Positions 45,811 to 55,109 of a stretch of DNA of 64,000 bases are shown one piece after another. The DNA comes from Ralstonia sp. UNC404CL21Col (GTDB lineage: Bacteria > Pseudomonadota > Gammaproteobacteria > Burkholderiales > Burkholderiaceae). The notes under the pieces are model-generated. The model was given only the letters and a program-made list of their open reading frames with translations. It was not told the DNA's origin and did no database searches. The position numbers were made by a program, and so were the translations under genes. The stretch spans positions 1,116,001 to 1,180,000 of the forward strand of contig NZ_JIBE01000003.1 of assembly GCF_000620465.1 (NCBI RefSeq), written 5' to 3'. Position 1 is the stretch's first letter; the number at the start of each line of letters is the position of its first letter.

Positions 45811-47531
45811 CAGGCCGCCACCAGTTCACTGGCAACCAGCGGCTTGACCGGCGCCTGCAGCGGCGATTTGCCGTGCACATAGAACGCCGCATCGGAGCGG
45901 GCGAGCGGCGCCACACCGCGAATCCGGTCGGCGATCTTCTCGGCCATCATGATCGTCGGCGCGTTGAGGTTGCCGGTGATGATGCGCGGCATGATCGACG
46001 CATCCACCACGCGCAGACCCTGCAAGCCATGCACACGGCCTTCGTTGTCGACCACGGCCATCGGATCGTCGGCCGAACCCATCTTGCAGGTGCAGGACGG
46101 ATGCAGCGCAGTCTCGGCGTGTTGCCGCACGAAGGCGTCGATCTCGGCGTCGGTCTGTACGCTCGGGCCCGGGCTGATCTCACGACCGCGGTATTGGTCG
46201 AACGCACGCTGCGCGATGATGTCGCGCGTGATGCGTACACCGGCGCGGAATTCACGCCAATCCACGTCATGCGCCATGTAGTTGAAGAGGATGCGGGGCT
46301 TGTCACGCGGATCGCGCGAGGCGAGCTTCACGTAACCGGTGGACGGCGAACGCATCGAACCCACGTGGCACTGGAACCCATGCATCTTCACCGGGTTGCT
46401 GCCGTCGTAGTTCACGGCCAGCGGCAGGAAGTGGTACTGGATGTTCGGCCATTCGAAGCTGTCATCGCTGCGGATGAACCCACCCGCCTCGAAGTGGTTG
46501 CTGGCGCCGGGGCCGGTGCCGTGCATGTACCACTCCAGCCCGACCTTCGGCTTGTTGTACCAAAGCGTGTTTTCGTAGATCGACACCGGGCGCAGGCACT
46601 CGTACTGGATGTACATCTCCAGATGGTCCTGCAGGTTCTCGCCCACACCGGGCAGATGCGCCACCGAGTGGATGCCCAGGGCGCGCAGCTCGTCGGCATT
46701 GCCGACGCCCGAGCGCTGCAGCAACTGCGGCGAAGCGATAGCGCCACTGGCGACGATCACCTCGCGGCGCGCGCGCCATGTTTCGCGGTTGCCGTCCATC
46801 AGCGCCTCGACGCCGACCGCACGCGTGCCATCGAAGATCACGCGATCGGCCAGCACGCGCGGCAGCACCGTCAGCGTGGACCGCTTGCGCGCCTCGTCGA
46901 GATAGCACAGCGATGTGCTGGCGCGGCGGCCCTTGGCGGTGACGGTGCGATCCATCGGGCCCAGGCCCTCCTGGCGATAGCCGTTCAGGTCGTCCGTGGC
47001 CGGAATACCGGCTTGCTCACCGGCTTCGATAAAGGCGTGGAACAGCAGGCTGTTGTCGTGCTTGGGCGTGCTGACCTGCAGCGGGCCCGAATCGCCGTGC
47101 CAGTCGTTGGCGCCCTTGTCATACGTTTCCGATTTGCGGAAGTACGGCAGGCAGTCGGCATACGTCCAGTCGGGCAAGTTGAAATCGCTCGCCCAGCGCT
47201 CGTAATCCATCGCGTTGCCGCGAATGAAACACATGCCATTGATGAGCGACGACCCGCCCAGCCCCTTGCCGCGGCCTTGCGCCATACGGCGGTTGTTCAT
47301 GTGCGGCTCGGGCTCGGTTTCGTAGGCCCAGTTGTACGTGGTGCCTTGCAGCGGATACGCCAGCGCCGCCGGCATCTGCGTGCGGAAATCCCAGCGGTGG
47401 TCGGGGCCGCCGGCTTCCAGCAGCAGCACGGTCACGTCCGCGTCTTCGGTCAGGCGCGCAGCCAGCGTGCAACCAGCCGAGCCCGCGCCCACGATGATGT
47501 AGTCGTACTCCTGTACGGTGTTTGTGGTCAA
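45810..47531 (-). CDS. betA: Choline dehydrogenase
   Basis: This 573-aa FAD enzyme of the GMC family oxidises choline to betaine aldehyde. It has the FAD-binding motif [34 protein letters not shown] and a C-terminal GMC block [18 protein letters not shown]. The start is probably TTG at 47531, because GGAGGG lies just upstream; the longer frame has only a GTG overlapping the betB stop. It lies 16 bases after betB. Other GMC alcohol oxidases are possible but the pairing with betB supports choline. Confidence 0.93.
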   Translation of the reverse strand: MTTNTVQEYDYIIVGAGSAGCTLAARLTEDADVTVLLLEAGGPDHRWDFRTQMPAALAYPLQGTTYNWAYETEPEPHMNNRRMAQGRGKGLGGSSLINGMCFIRGNAMDYERWASDFNLPDWTYADCLPYFRKSETYDKGANDWHGDSGPLQVSTPKHDNSLLFHAFIEAGEQAGIPATDDLNGYRQEGLGPMDRTVTAKGRRASTSLCYLDEARKRSTLTVLPRVLADRVIFDGTRAVGVEALMDGNRETWRARREVIVASGAIASPQLLQRSGVGNADELRALGIHSVAHLPGVGENLQDHLEMYIQYECLRPVSIYENTLWYNKPKVGLEWYMHGTGPGASNHFEAGGFIRSDDSFEWPNIQYHFLPLAVNYDGSNPVKMHGFQCHVGSMRSPSTGYVKLASRDPRDKPRILFNYMAHDVDWREFRAGVRITRDIIAQRAFDQYRGREISPGPSVQTDAEIDAFVRQHAETALHPSCTCKMGSADDPMAVVDNEGRVHGLQGLRVVDASIMPRIITGNLNAPTIMMAEKIADRIRGVAPLARSDAAFYVHGKSPLQAPVKPLVASELVAA

Positions 47532-47547
47532 AACATGCCCTCCGTTC

Positions 47548-49071
47548 TTACTCAGCACCGGCGCCGAACCAGCCCATCGGCTGCGGTGCGAGGTTGATGT
47601 AGCTGTGCTTCAGTTCGGTGTACTCGTCGAGACCGCCCCGGCCCAGTTCGCGGCCGATGCCGCTGGCCTTGTAGCCGCCCCACGGCGCCTCAGGGAAGTA
47701 CGGGTGATAGTCGTTGGCCCACACGGTGCCGAAACGCAGTGCGCGGGTCACCCGGTTGGCGCGGTTCAGGTCGGCCGTCCACACCGCGCCCGCCAAGCCG
47801 AACGGCGTGGCGTTGGCGCGGCGCACCGCTTCTTCTTCGGTGGAGAAGCGCTCAACGGTCAGCGCCGGGCCGAAGATTTCTTCGGTGGCGATCTTCATGT
47901 CGTCGCGCACATTGGCGAGCACGGTCGGCTCCAGCCAGAAGCCGCGCTCGAACGCCTCGCCCTCCGGCGCCTTGCCGCCACAGCGCAGCACCGCACCTTC
48001 CTGCACGCCGGCCTGGATCATGTTGATGATCTTCTGGCGCTGGAATGCGGATTGCACCGGGCCCATCTCCGTGCCTTCGGCAAAGCCGTTGCCGATACGG
48101 ATGCGCTTGACGCGCTCGACCAGCGCATCGACAAAGCGGTCGTGAATGCCGTCTTGCAGCATCAGGCGCGATCCGGCCGAGCACACCTGGCCCGCGTGGA
48201 AGAACGCCGCATTGACTGCGTAGTCGACGGCGGCATCGAAATCTGCGTCGTCGAAGATGATGTTCGGGTTCTTGCCGCCCAGCTCCAGGGCGACTTTCTT
48301 GAAGTTGCCGATGGCCGCATTCATGACCGCCGCGCCGGCAACCGCCCCACCGGTGAACGAAACGAGATCCACGTCCAGATTGCGCGACAGCTCGGCCCCG
48401 GCCTCGCCCGCACCGGTGACAAGGTTGAACACGCCCGCCGGCACGCCAACCTCGATCAGCAGTTCGGCAAAGCGGTGCGTGGTCAGCGGCGTCAGGTTGC
48501 TCGGCTTGACGATGACGGTGTTGCCCGCGCCCAGTGCCGGCGCGATTTTCCAGGCGGCTTGCAGCAGCGGGTAGTTCCACGGCGTGATGAGGCCGCATAC
48601 GCCCACCGGCTCGCGCAGCGTGCGGCTGATGACCGTGTCGGGCGCCTCGTTGATGAGACCGGATTCCGTGGCAACCAACCCCGCGAAATAGCGGAACGTC
48701 GCGGCAATGCCGTCCATGTCCCAGCGGCTTTCGGTGATCGTCTTGCCGGTGTTGAGCGATTCGAGCGTCGCGAGGTTCTCGGCGTCTGCGTCGATGGCGT
48801 CGGCAATGCGGTTGAGCAGGCGAGCGCGATCGCGGGTGCCCGTCTGGCGCCACGGCCCTTCGTCAAACGCGCGGCGGGCGGCGGCAATGGCGCGCTGCAC
48901 ATCGGCCACGGAGGCATCGGCCGCCTGCGTCAGGACGTTTTCGGTGGCGGGATCGACGATGTCGCGGTACACGCCGCCCTCGGGCTGCACCCACTGGCCG
49001 TCGATATAGAGATCAAGACGGGGTGCCAGCGTGGCGGAATGGAATTCGGTGGAAAGGGAAGCTTGCGTCAT
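47548..49071 (-). CDS. betB: Betaine aldehyde dehydrogenase
   Basis: This 507-aa aldehyde dehydrogenase makes glycine betaine. Catalytic Glu263 is in [12 protein letters not shown] and Cys297 is in AGQVCSAG. The NAD-binding segment FTGGAVAGA is normal. The start at 49071 ([10 protein letters not shown]) is preferred over the 33-residue longer frame. It is the first gene of the bet operon, divergent from the HTH-PAS regulator. Specificity is inferred from operon context. Confidence 0.93.
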   Translation of the reverse strand: MTQASLSTEFHSATLAPRLDLYIDGQWVQPEGGVYRDIVDPATENVLTQAADASVADVQRAIAAARRAFDEGPWRQTGTRDRARLLNRIADAIDADAENLATLESLNTGKTITESRWDMDGIAATFRYFAGLVATESGLINEAPDTVISRTLREPVGVCGLITPWNYPLLQAAWKIAPALGAGNTVIVKPSNLTPLTTHRFAELLIEVGVPAGVFNLVTGAGEAGAELSRNLDVDLVSFTGGAVAGAAVMNAAIGNFKKVALELGGKNPNIIFDDADFDAAVDYAVNAAFFHAGQVCSAGSRLMLQDGIHDRFVDALVERVKRIRIGNGFAEGTEMGPVQSAFQRQKIINMIQAGVQEGAVLRCGGKAPEGEAFERGFWLEPTVLANVRDDMKIATEEIFGPALTVERFSTEEEAVRRANATPFGLAGAVWTADLNRANRVTRALRFGTVWANDYHPYFPEAPWGGYKASGIGRELGRGGLDEYTELKHSYINLAPQPMGWFGAGAE

Positions 49072-49240
49072 ATCCAGTACCCCTGGTGAATGGCTGGCGC
49101 ACAAAGAGACGGCGCCCGAAATGCCGACACCGTAGCGTCTTGGCAGACGACATTCGGCGTGGCGACCCATAAATTCACTGTTGGTGTTTTTATTTACCTT
49201 TGGAGAATTTTGGACTAGTCTAGGAAAAATTAGTTGCGTC

Positions 49241-49259
49241 AGGCCAATCGTTATGGCCT
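49241..49259. promoter_or_regulatory. Palindrome between betB and the HTH-PAS regulator
   Basis: AGGCCA and TGGCCT form a perfect 6-bp dyad with a 7-base centre in an A/T-rich intergenic region. It is the best operator candidate for the divergent regulator. The same half-sites occur at 44519-44548. Confidence 0.45.
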
Positions 49260-49338
49260 AACGGTGCCAAATTTCGATAAATTTTCACTATTTTTAACGC
49301 GTTATACTCTCGGGAATCACTGCCAGTAAATCTGCCCC

Positions 49339-50784
49339 ATGACCGCCGCAGCACTTCCGCCGCCCGACGGCCCCATCGATGACGACAGCTTTGCCGGCCG
49401 CCTCAAAGGCGTGCTGACACGCGGCCGCATCCAGCTCAAGCAGGTGGCGGCGGCGCTGCGCGTATCCCCCTCGGCGGTCCACAAATGGACGCGTGGCGGC
49501 GAGATCGAATACGCCAACCTGCTGGCATTGGCCCGCTTCCTGAACGTGAATTGGCTGTGGCTGCGCTACGGCGATCGCGCCCTCGCCGATCTGGAAGCCA
49601 GCCTGACCACCGACGTCCGCGCCCGCGAAGGCCGCCAGAAGCACATCGCCGCCATCATGGAAAGCGAGGCGCGCATGACCTTCGCGCAGGAGATTTCCGG
49701 CGTGGTCACGTGGGAGTGGAACCTGTTGACGGACGCGGTCGCGTATTCACCGAATGCCGCCCGCCTCTTTGGCCGGCCGATCCGCACGCTGGACGATTTT
49801 TGGCAATGCGTGCTTCCCGAAGACGTGCCCGGCGTGCAGGCCGCGGTCTCGCAGAACCTCAGCGCGGGCGGCGTCTACGAGCATGAATTCCGCATTGCGC
49901 CGGCGCCGGACGTGGTGCGCTGGATCGTCTCGCGGGCAACGCTCGTGCGTGATGCGCAGGACCGCCCGGTCAAGATGATCGGCCTGAGCCTGGACACCAC
50001 GGAGCGCCACACCGCCGAAGCCGCGTTGCGCGATTCGGAGGCGTTGCTGGCCAAGGCGCAGCAGATCGCCCACCTCGGCAGCTGGCTCTGGGAACCGGGC
50101 ACCGATGCCTGCCGATGGACGGACGAGGCTTACCGCATCTTCGGCTGGGCGCCGCAATCCACGCCCGTGACGATGGCGCGCTATCTGGAGGCCATCGTTC
50201 CCGCAGATCGCGCCCGCGTGCAGGCCGTGCTGGACCGCGCCGTGGCATCGCGCCAGCCGTATCGCGTTGAATACACCATCACCCTGCCCGACGGTTCCCA
50301 CCGCCATCTTCGTGAAGAAGGCGAAGCGCAGGACCCATCGGCCGCCACGCCCACGATGATCGGCGCGGCGCAGGACATCACCGCTGAAGTGGAAGCCCAA
50401 GCTGCCTTCCGCGACAGCGAAGCCAAGCTGCGGACGTTGTTCGAACAGGTGCCCGTCGGCATCGCGCAGGTCAGCCTGGAAGGCCGCTGCCTGCGCGCCA
50501 ACCCGTGGCTTTGCACGCTGCTGGGCCAGTCGGAAACAGCGCTGCAGCAGCGGACGCTGCTCGACCTCACGCACCGCAACGACCTCGCTCGCCACCTGCG
50601 CCAGTACGGTGAGTTGCTCGCCGGCACGGTACCAACGTATGCGCTATCGCTGCAGTTGGTACGCGGGGATGGCTCTGCCGTACCGGTGCGGATCACCACG
50701 TCCTTGGCGCGCGATCCGGCTACGGACGCACCGCTGCATCTGATTACCGTGGTCGACACCGTGCCCGAGGCGGGGGCCTCGTAG
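49339..50784 (+). CDS. HTH protein with three PAS domains
   Basis: This 481-aa protein has an N-terminal XRE-type helix-turn-helix (about residues 19-75; LKQVAAALRVSPSAVHKWTR), then three PAS/PAC repeats (about 115-235, 245-350 and 365-478; the third begins LRTLFEQVPVGIAQVSLEGR). No kinase, GGDEF or EAL output domain follows. It is therefore a DNA-binding sensor rather than a two-component kinase. It is divergent from betB and precedes the EamA unit, so control of choline genes is likely. Ligands or cofactors of the PAS domains cannot be read from sequence. Confidence 0.85.
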   Translation: MTAAALPPPDGPIDDDSFAGRLKGVLTRGRIQLKQVAAALRVSPSAVHKWTRGGEIEYANLLALARFLNVNWLWLRYGDRALADLEASLTTDVRAREGRQKHIAAIMESEARMTFAQEISGVVTWEWNLLTDAVAYSPNAARLFGRPIRTLDDFWQCVLPEDVPGVQAAVSQNLSAGGVYEHEFRIAPAPDVVRWIVSRATLVRDAQDRPVKMIGLSLDTTERHTAEAALRDSEALLAKAQQIAHLGSWLWEPGTDACRWTDEAYRIFGWAPQSTPVTMARYLEAIVPADRARVQAVLDRAVASRQPYRVEYTITLPDGSHRHLREEGEAQDPSAATPTMIGAAQDITAEVEAQAAFRDSEAKLRTLFEQVPVGIAQVSLEGRCLRANPWLCTLLGQSETALQQRTLLDLTHRNDLARHLRQYGELLAGTVPTYALSLQLVRGDGSAVPVRITTSLARDPATDAPLHLITVVDTVPEAGAS

Positions 50785-50976
50785 CCTCGTAGCCCAGCAC
50801 ACCCCGACGTCACAGACGTCAACTTCTGACAATCCCGTCAACCCTTGCGACTTTTTCCGGCATGCCTGGAGGGCCGGCATAGACTCTAGAAAACTCATAG
50901 TTAATTTATCAACCTCCAGTAACTAAAGCGTCACCCAGGTTTTCGGGACTGACGCGTACAGAACAAGGAGATCGGT

Positions 50977-52047
50977 TTGGCTTCTTCCTCCGCCGCCCGC
51001 GCGGCCCATCATCAACGCACACTGCAGTGGGGTTACCGCTGGGCCTTATGGGCCGCCATCCTCTGGGGCGCTTGGTACGTGCCCGGCACGGCCGTCTGGC
51101 ATGAATCCCCATTCGCCGCGATGGACCTTTCCGACCCGCGCGTGTTCCTGGTCTGCGCAGCGGTCATCACGGCGTTCCACAGCGTCATGGTGACGGTCTT
51201 CCAGTGGGTGTGGCTCGGCTCGCTCGGCAAGCTGGGGGATTACTTCCGCACCCTCGGCCAATTCCGCAAGATCTCGCGCTGGTACTTCATTGCGGCGGTC
51301 GTGGGCGGGCTGATGGCCAACTTCGGCTCGTATCTCGCGATGGGCTATGTGGGCGCCGTGTTTGCGGCCGTCGCCGGGCTGCTGTATCCGGTGGTGGGCG
51401 CGACGGTGGCCAAGCTTTGGTACAACGAGCGCATCAGCGCACGGGCGGCGGTGGGCATCGCCATCATCATCCTGGGCGGGGTGGCGATCTACGCGCCGGC
51501 ACTGATGGCCGAATCGCACAGCGGCAGCCATCAGTGGATCGGCTACCTGGGTGGCGCCATGGCCGCCATCGGCTGGGGCCTGGAAGGCGCGATCGTCGGA
51601 CGCGCCATGGACGTGACAGATCCCGACTGCGGGGTCTCCATCCGCTACACCGCCGAGGCCATCTACTGGGTCGTTTTCATCCTGCCGGCCATCGCGCTGT
51701 TCGTGCATGTGCCGGTGCCCGTGACGGAGATTGCCTCGGGCATCGTCCACAGCAAGGCGCTGCTGTGGCTGGTCGTGGGCGGCCTCACCTTCTCGTTCTG
51801 CGCAGTCGCCTGGTACAAGTCGTTCCCGTTGATCGGCGTGGGACGCGGGCAGGCGCTGGGCGCGTTCTACGCAATGTTCGCCACCCTCTTCACAGCCATC
51901 TTCACGCTGCAGTTTCCGGAGTGGTATTTCCTGATCGGGCTGGCGCTGGTGATCTTCGGCGGCTTCGTGATGGTGTCGGAAAGCGCGGAAAACCTGGAAG
52001 TCATCCGCGGCGGCACGGCACCTGCAACCACGGAGACGCACGCATGA
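50977..52047 (+). CDS. EamA-like 10-TM transporter
   Basis: This 356-aa membrane protein has about ten helices in two EamA-like halves (first half WALWAAILWGAWYVPGTAVW; pair of segments around YLAMGYVGAVFAAVAGLLYP). Start is TTG at 50977, with AAGGAG six bases upstream. It belongs to the DMT superfamily, but the substrate is unknown; its place between the bet regulator and phospholipase C suggests a choline-related or phosphocholine-related solute. Its stop overlaps the next start by ATGA. Confidence 0.85.
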   Translation: MASSSAARAAHHQRTLQWGYRWALWAAILWGAWYVPGTAVWHESPFAAMDLSDPRVFLVCAAVITAFHSVMVTVFQWVWLGSLGKLGDYFRTLGQFRKISRWYFIAAVVGGLMANFGSYLAMGYVGAVFAAVAGLLYPVVGATVAKLWYNERISARAAVGIAIIILGGVAIYAPALMAESHSGSHQWIGYLGGAMAAIGWGLEGAIVGRAMDVTDPDCGVSIRYTAEAIYWVVFILPAIALFVHVPVPVTEIASGIVHSKALLWLVVGGLTFSFCAVAWYKSFPLIGVGRGQALGAFYAMFATLFTAIFTLQFPEWYFLIGLALVIFGGFVMVSESAENLEVIRGGTAPATTETHA

Positions 52048-52346
52048 AACTGCACATGAAGGGCTACGTCCTGCAACTGCTCGCGGGCAGCGACATGCTG
52101 TGGGACAGCGAAATCGCCCATCGCACCTGCATCGAATACGGCAAACCCGAAGACGAGTACTGGACCGGCAGCGTTCGCGCCATCCTCTCAGACCTGTACT
52201 CCGGAGGCCTGGTGCAAACCTCCGAAGACCAGCTCGACGACGCCACCAACAAGATGCACTTCCGCTACGCCATCACCGAGTTTGGCCGTCAGCGCATGGC
52301 CGACACCGGCCTGCTCGACCTCGAATCGAAGGAGACCACGCAATGA
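52044..52346 (+). CDS. Small winged-helix-like protein, coupled to the transporter
   Basis: This 100-aa soluble protein has a winged-helix look: LHMKGYVLQLLAGSDMLWDS, then VRAILSDLYSGGLVQTSED and a strand-turn-strand NKMHFRYAITEFGRQRM. This resembles PadR-type DNA-binding domains but no clear family is recognised. It overlaps the transporter gene by four bases and its own stop overlaps the next start by four bases. It may be a regulator or a cytoplasmic partner of the transporter. Confidence 0.75.
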   Translation: MKLHMKGYVLQLLAGSDMLWDSEIAHRTCIEYGKPEDEYWTGSVRAILSDLYSGGLVQTSEDQLDDATNKMHFRYAITEFGRQRMADTGLLDLESKETTQ

Positions 52347-52453
52347 CGCAGTATTGGGGCTATCCGTTTGCCGATGTCCTGGCGATCGTGGTGATCGTCG
52401 GGCTGAGCGCGCTGGCGCTGTACCAGGCACGCACGTACACGAAACAACTCTGA
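52343..52453 (+). CDS. 36-aa single-helix membrane microprotein
   Basis: This very short gene encodes 36 aa: a polar start MTQYWGYPFADV, one transmembrane helix (about residues 12-28) and a basic tail ARTYTKQL. The four-base ATGA overlap with the preceding gene and the terminator just after it support a real gene. Single-helix microproteins often adjust larger transporters; here that is inferred for the EamA-like protein. Confidence 0.7.
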   Translation: MTQYWGYPFADVLAIVVIVGLSALALYQARTYTKQL

Positions 52454-52473
52454 CGCTGGGCGTCGCAAGGAAA

Positions 52474-52513
52474 AAAACGGCCCGCTGGCAAGTCACGCCA
52501 GCGGGCCGTTTTG
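52474..52513. terminator. Strong bidirectional terminator between the EamA unit and phospholipase C
   Basis: A perfect 14-bp stem AACGGCCCGCTGGC/GCCAGCGGGCCGTT (52476-52489 and 52497-52510) lies between convergent genes, with T runs on both sides. Confidence 0.9.
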
Positions 52514-52525
52514 CTGGGGTGTCGC

Positions 52526-54628
52526 TTATGCGCTCAGCGCCGGATCGGACGCGCTGACACGGCCGGTCTCAACGTGGCCAGCAAGGCGACGCTCAAAGCC
52601 GGCATCGCTGCTGGCCGTGACGGTCATGTCGTACCAGGCGTGCTGGCTGCGCAGGTCCAGGTACACCGCCGCATCGTCACCGCCGCGCACTTCACGTTGC
52701 ACGCTCTCGCCCGTGTAGGCGCTCTTGATGGTGAAGACGGTAGGCGCGCGGCCGTGGTTGATGAGACGCAGTTGCAGGTTGCCGTTGGCTACGTCGTAGC
52801 CTTCCTTCACTTCCAACGCGCGACCATGCGGACGCAGCAGGCCCGACAGCGTGAGCTTGCCGACAAAGCGGCGCAGGAAGCCGTTGGGGCCATGCACCGT
52901 GAAGTCATACGCGCCGCCAGCGTTGACGGCCAGCTTGTCCGACAGGCGCTTGCCTGCCTCGACGGTGTAGGTGCGCGGTGCGTCCGTGCTGCCGGTGGTG
53001 TAGACGAGGAAGGCGGCGCCCAAGTCCCCGGTGTTCACGAATTCCAGTTGGAACTTGCCGGCGGCTTCGTCCTGGCGGCCGCGCACGAACAGTTCGTACG
53101 GCAGCGCACGCGATGGGCGCCCGCCGGCTTCCTGCTTGGGTACGGCCTGCACCAGCGGCGGCAGCGGTACGTAGCTGGCGTGGCGCAGCTTGTCTTTCGG
53201 CACATAGGCGGTGGTGCTCGGCAGCGCGGGCACCACCTCGTTGGGCGTGGCGAAGTTGAACGCCGACGTCAGATCGCCGCAGACGGCGCGACGCCACTTC
53301 GAGATGTTGGGCGAGCGCACGTTGTGCGTGCGCTTGAAGCGCTGTTCGATGAAACGGATGATCGACGTGTGGTCGAACGTTTCCGAGCACACGAAGCCGC
53401 CCTTGGACCACGGCGACACCACGAGCATCGGCACGCGCTGGCCCAGGCCGTAGCTGCCGGCGCCGTACGTGCTGTTGCCCGGAAAGTATTCGCCGCTGGT
53501 GTCGACCGTCGACAGGCCATTGCTGCCCGACGATGCAAACGGCGGGACGAGGTGGTCGAAGAAACCGTCGTTCTCGTCGTAGGTGATGAACACCGCGGTC
53601 TTGCTCCACACCTCGGGGTTCGAAGTCAGGATCTGCAGGACTTGGTCGATGTACCAGGCGCCATAGTTGGCCGGCCAGTTCGGATGCTCGGAGAACGCTT
53701 CCGGCGCGGCAATCCACGACACCTGCGGCAACGTGCCGTACTGCACGTCGCGCTTGAGGATGTCGAAGTAGCCGTCGCCGGCTGCTGCGTTGGTGCCGGT
53801 GCGCGCCTTGTCGTACAGCGGGCTGCCGGGCTGTGCATTCTGGTATTGCTTGAAGTACAGCAGCGAGTTGTCGCCGTAGTTGCCGATGTAGGCGTCGCTC
53901 GTCCAGCCCCAGGAGCCCGCGGCGTCCAGGCCCGTGCCGATGTCCTGGTAGATCTTCCACGAGATGCCGGCGGCCTCCAGCACCTCCGGATACGTCGACC
54001 AGCCGTAGCCCGCTTCTGCGTTGTCGATCACGGGGCCGCCGCCGACGTTGTCGTTGCCGACGTAGCCGGTCCACATGTAGTAGCGGTTCGGATCGGTCGA
54101 CGTGGGTGTCGCGCAGTGATAGGCGTCGCAGATGGTGAAGGCGTCGGCCAGCGCGTAGTGGAACGGAATGTCCTGGCGCGTCAGGTACGCCATCGTCGTG
54201 GTGCCCTTGTGCGGGACCCAGCCATCGTAACGGCCGCCGTTGACGGCAAGGTGCGTGTCGTTCCAGCCGTGCGGCAGGTCTTGCAGGAACTGCAGGCCCA
54301 GATCGGGCGCGCTCGGGCGGAACGGCAGCACTTCGCCCACGCCACCGGCCATCGGCTGATGCCACACGCTCTTGCCGGTCGGCAGCGTGACGGTGCGCGT
54401 ATCGCCATACCCGCGCACGCCACGCAGCGTGCCGAAGTAATGGTCGAACGAGCGGTTTTCCTGCATGAGGATCACGATGTGCTGCACGTCTTCGATCGTG
54501 CGGTGCGCGTTATGGGCGGGAATCGCCAGCGCTTGGCGAATGCCTTCGGGCACCGCGCCCATGGCTGCAGATGCAGCAGCCAACTGGGCAGCGGAACGGA
54601 GAAAACCACGGCGACTGTTGGAGGTCAT
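52526..54628 (-). CDS. plcN: Phosphocholine-type phospholipase C, Tat-exported
   Basis: This 700-aa enzyme hydrolyses phosphatidylcholine to diacylglycerol and phosphocholine. It starts with a twin-arginine signal (SRRGFLRSAAQLAAASAAMG) and has the phosphoesterase site IVILMQENRSFDHYFGTLRG, followed by two C-terminal beta domains typical of PlcH/PlcN. The start at 54628 has a GGAG site (TTGGAGGTCAT read on the plus strand context). It ends at the strong terminator. Choline release from its product would feed betA-betB. The hemolytic or non-hemolytic type is not decided from sequence. Confidence 0.93.
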   Translation of the reverse strand: MTSNSRRGFLRSAAQLAAASAAMGAVPEGIRQALAIPAHNAHRTIEDVQHIVILMQENRSFDHYFGTLRGVRGYGDTRTVTLPTGKSVWHQPMAGGVGEVLPFRPSAPDLGLQFLQDLPHGWNDTHLAVNGGRYDGWVPHKGTTTMAYLTRQDIPFHYALADAFTICDAYHCATPTSTDPNRYYMWTGYVGNDNVGGGPVIDNAEAGYGWSTYPEVLEAAGISWKIYQDIGTGLDAAGSWGWTSDAYIGNYGDNSLLYFKQYQNAQPGSPLYDKARTGTNAAAGDGYFDILKRDVQYGTLPQVSWIAAPEAFSEHPNWPANYGAWYIDQVLQILTSNPEVWSKTAVFITYDENDGFFDHLVPPFASSGSNGLSTVDTSGEYFPGNSTYGAGSYGLGQRVPMLVVSPWSKGGFVCSETFDHTSIIRFIEQRFKRTHNVRSPNISKWRRAVCGDLTSAFNFATPNEVVPALPSTTAYVPKDKLRHASYVPLPPLVQAVPKQEAGGRPSRALPYELFVRGRQDEAAGKFQLEFVNTGDLGAAFLVYTTGSTDAPRTYTVEAGKRLSDKLAVNAGGAYDFTVHGPNGFLRRFVGKLTLSGLLRPHGRALEVKEGYDVANGNLQLRLINHGRAPTVFTIKSAYTGESVQREVRGGDDAAVYLDLRSQHAWYDMTVTASSDAGFERRLAGHVETGRVSASDPALSA

Positions 54629-54724
54629 GTTCTCGTCCTGATGTCTGTGTGTTTGGGGTTGGGGGTGGGGGGGAGTTGCGGGGACAACACGGGGCAACGC
54701 CAGACTAAGCGCGAGCGAACGCAG

Positions 54725-54844
54725 TCAGTCGACGGTGTGGATCACGGGAGGCACATGAGGATCAGCCGCATCGCCACCGCTCAACGCGAGCGCAGACACC
54801 ACGGGCAATCGACGGCGAGCGCCGGCGTTTTGGCTGGCAGACAC
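54725..54844 (-). CDS. Possible 39-aa small protein upstream of phospholipase C
   Basis: A GTG start at 54844 has AGGAGG six bases upstream, an ideal ribosome site. The frame encodes 39 aa (MSASQNAGARRRLPVVSALA at the start) and ends at 54725. GC at third positions is about 67 percent, lower than in neighbours, so coding is uncertain. If real it could be a leader peptide for phospholipase C. Confidence 0.3.
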   Translation of the reverse strand: MSASQNAGARRRLPVVSALALSGGDAADPHVPPVIHTVD

Positions 54845-54846
54845 AG

Positions 54847-54864
54847 ATGACCTCCTGATGACAT
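54847..54864 (-). promoter_or_regulatory. Possible Pho box upstream of phospholipase C
   Basis: On the minus strand ATGTCAT-CAGG-AGGTCAT matches the Pho-box direct repeat CTGTCAT-N4-CTGTCAT at 11 of 14 positions with the correct 11-bp period. Phospholipases C are phosphate-regulated in other bacteria. It overlaps the ribosome site of the possible small frame, so at most one of the two is likely correct. Confidence 0.35.
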
Positions 54865-55109
54865 TCGCGAGCAGGACGGGGCAGCGCGCGCCGTCAGCTC
54901 ATCAGGCGCTAAGGTAGAAAGGATTCATGTCGGTTACGTGAAGACGGCGCGCGCCGGCATCACCGCGCGTCTGCGCTGGAGGGGACGGGTGTATTCGGGT
55001 GGCGCGCGGGTTTTGTCGCCATGACGGCGATGTACCTCGGGGCACTGCTGGCACTGATTGCGGTACGCCGCGCAGCGTCACCGCGTGCGGCAGCGGCCGC
55101 AGCGCGCGC

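Larger units (their letters stand above)
54629..55109. other. Intergenic region upstream of phospholipase C
   Basis: This 481-base stretch holds no gene with clear support. It contains a possible 39-aa frame (54725-54844) and a Pho-box-like direct repeat (54847-54864), which overlap each other and so compete as explanations. A 33-aa plus-strand frame at 55021-55122 has no supporting signal. Confidence 0.5.

Noticed and set aside
45873-47597. 574-aa plus-strand open frame opposite betA
   Set aside because: Antisense shadow of choline dehydrogenase, with no recognisable motif.
52511-54850. 779-aa plus-strand open frame opposite phospholipase C
   Set aside because: Antisense shadow of a gene with clear Tat signal and active site; product is Arg/Val/His-rich with no domain.
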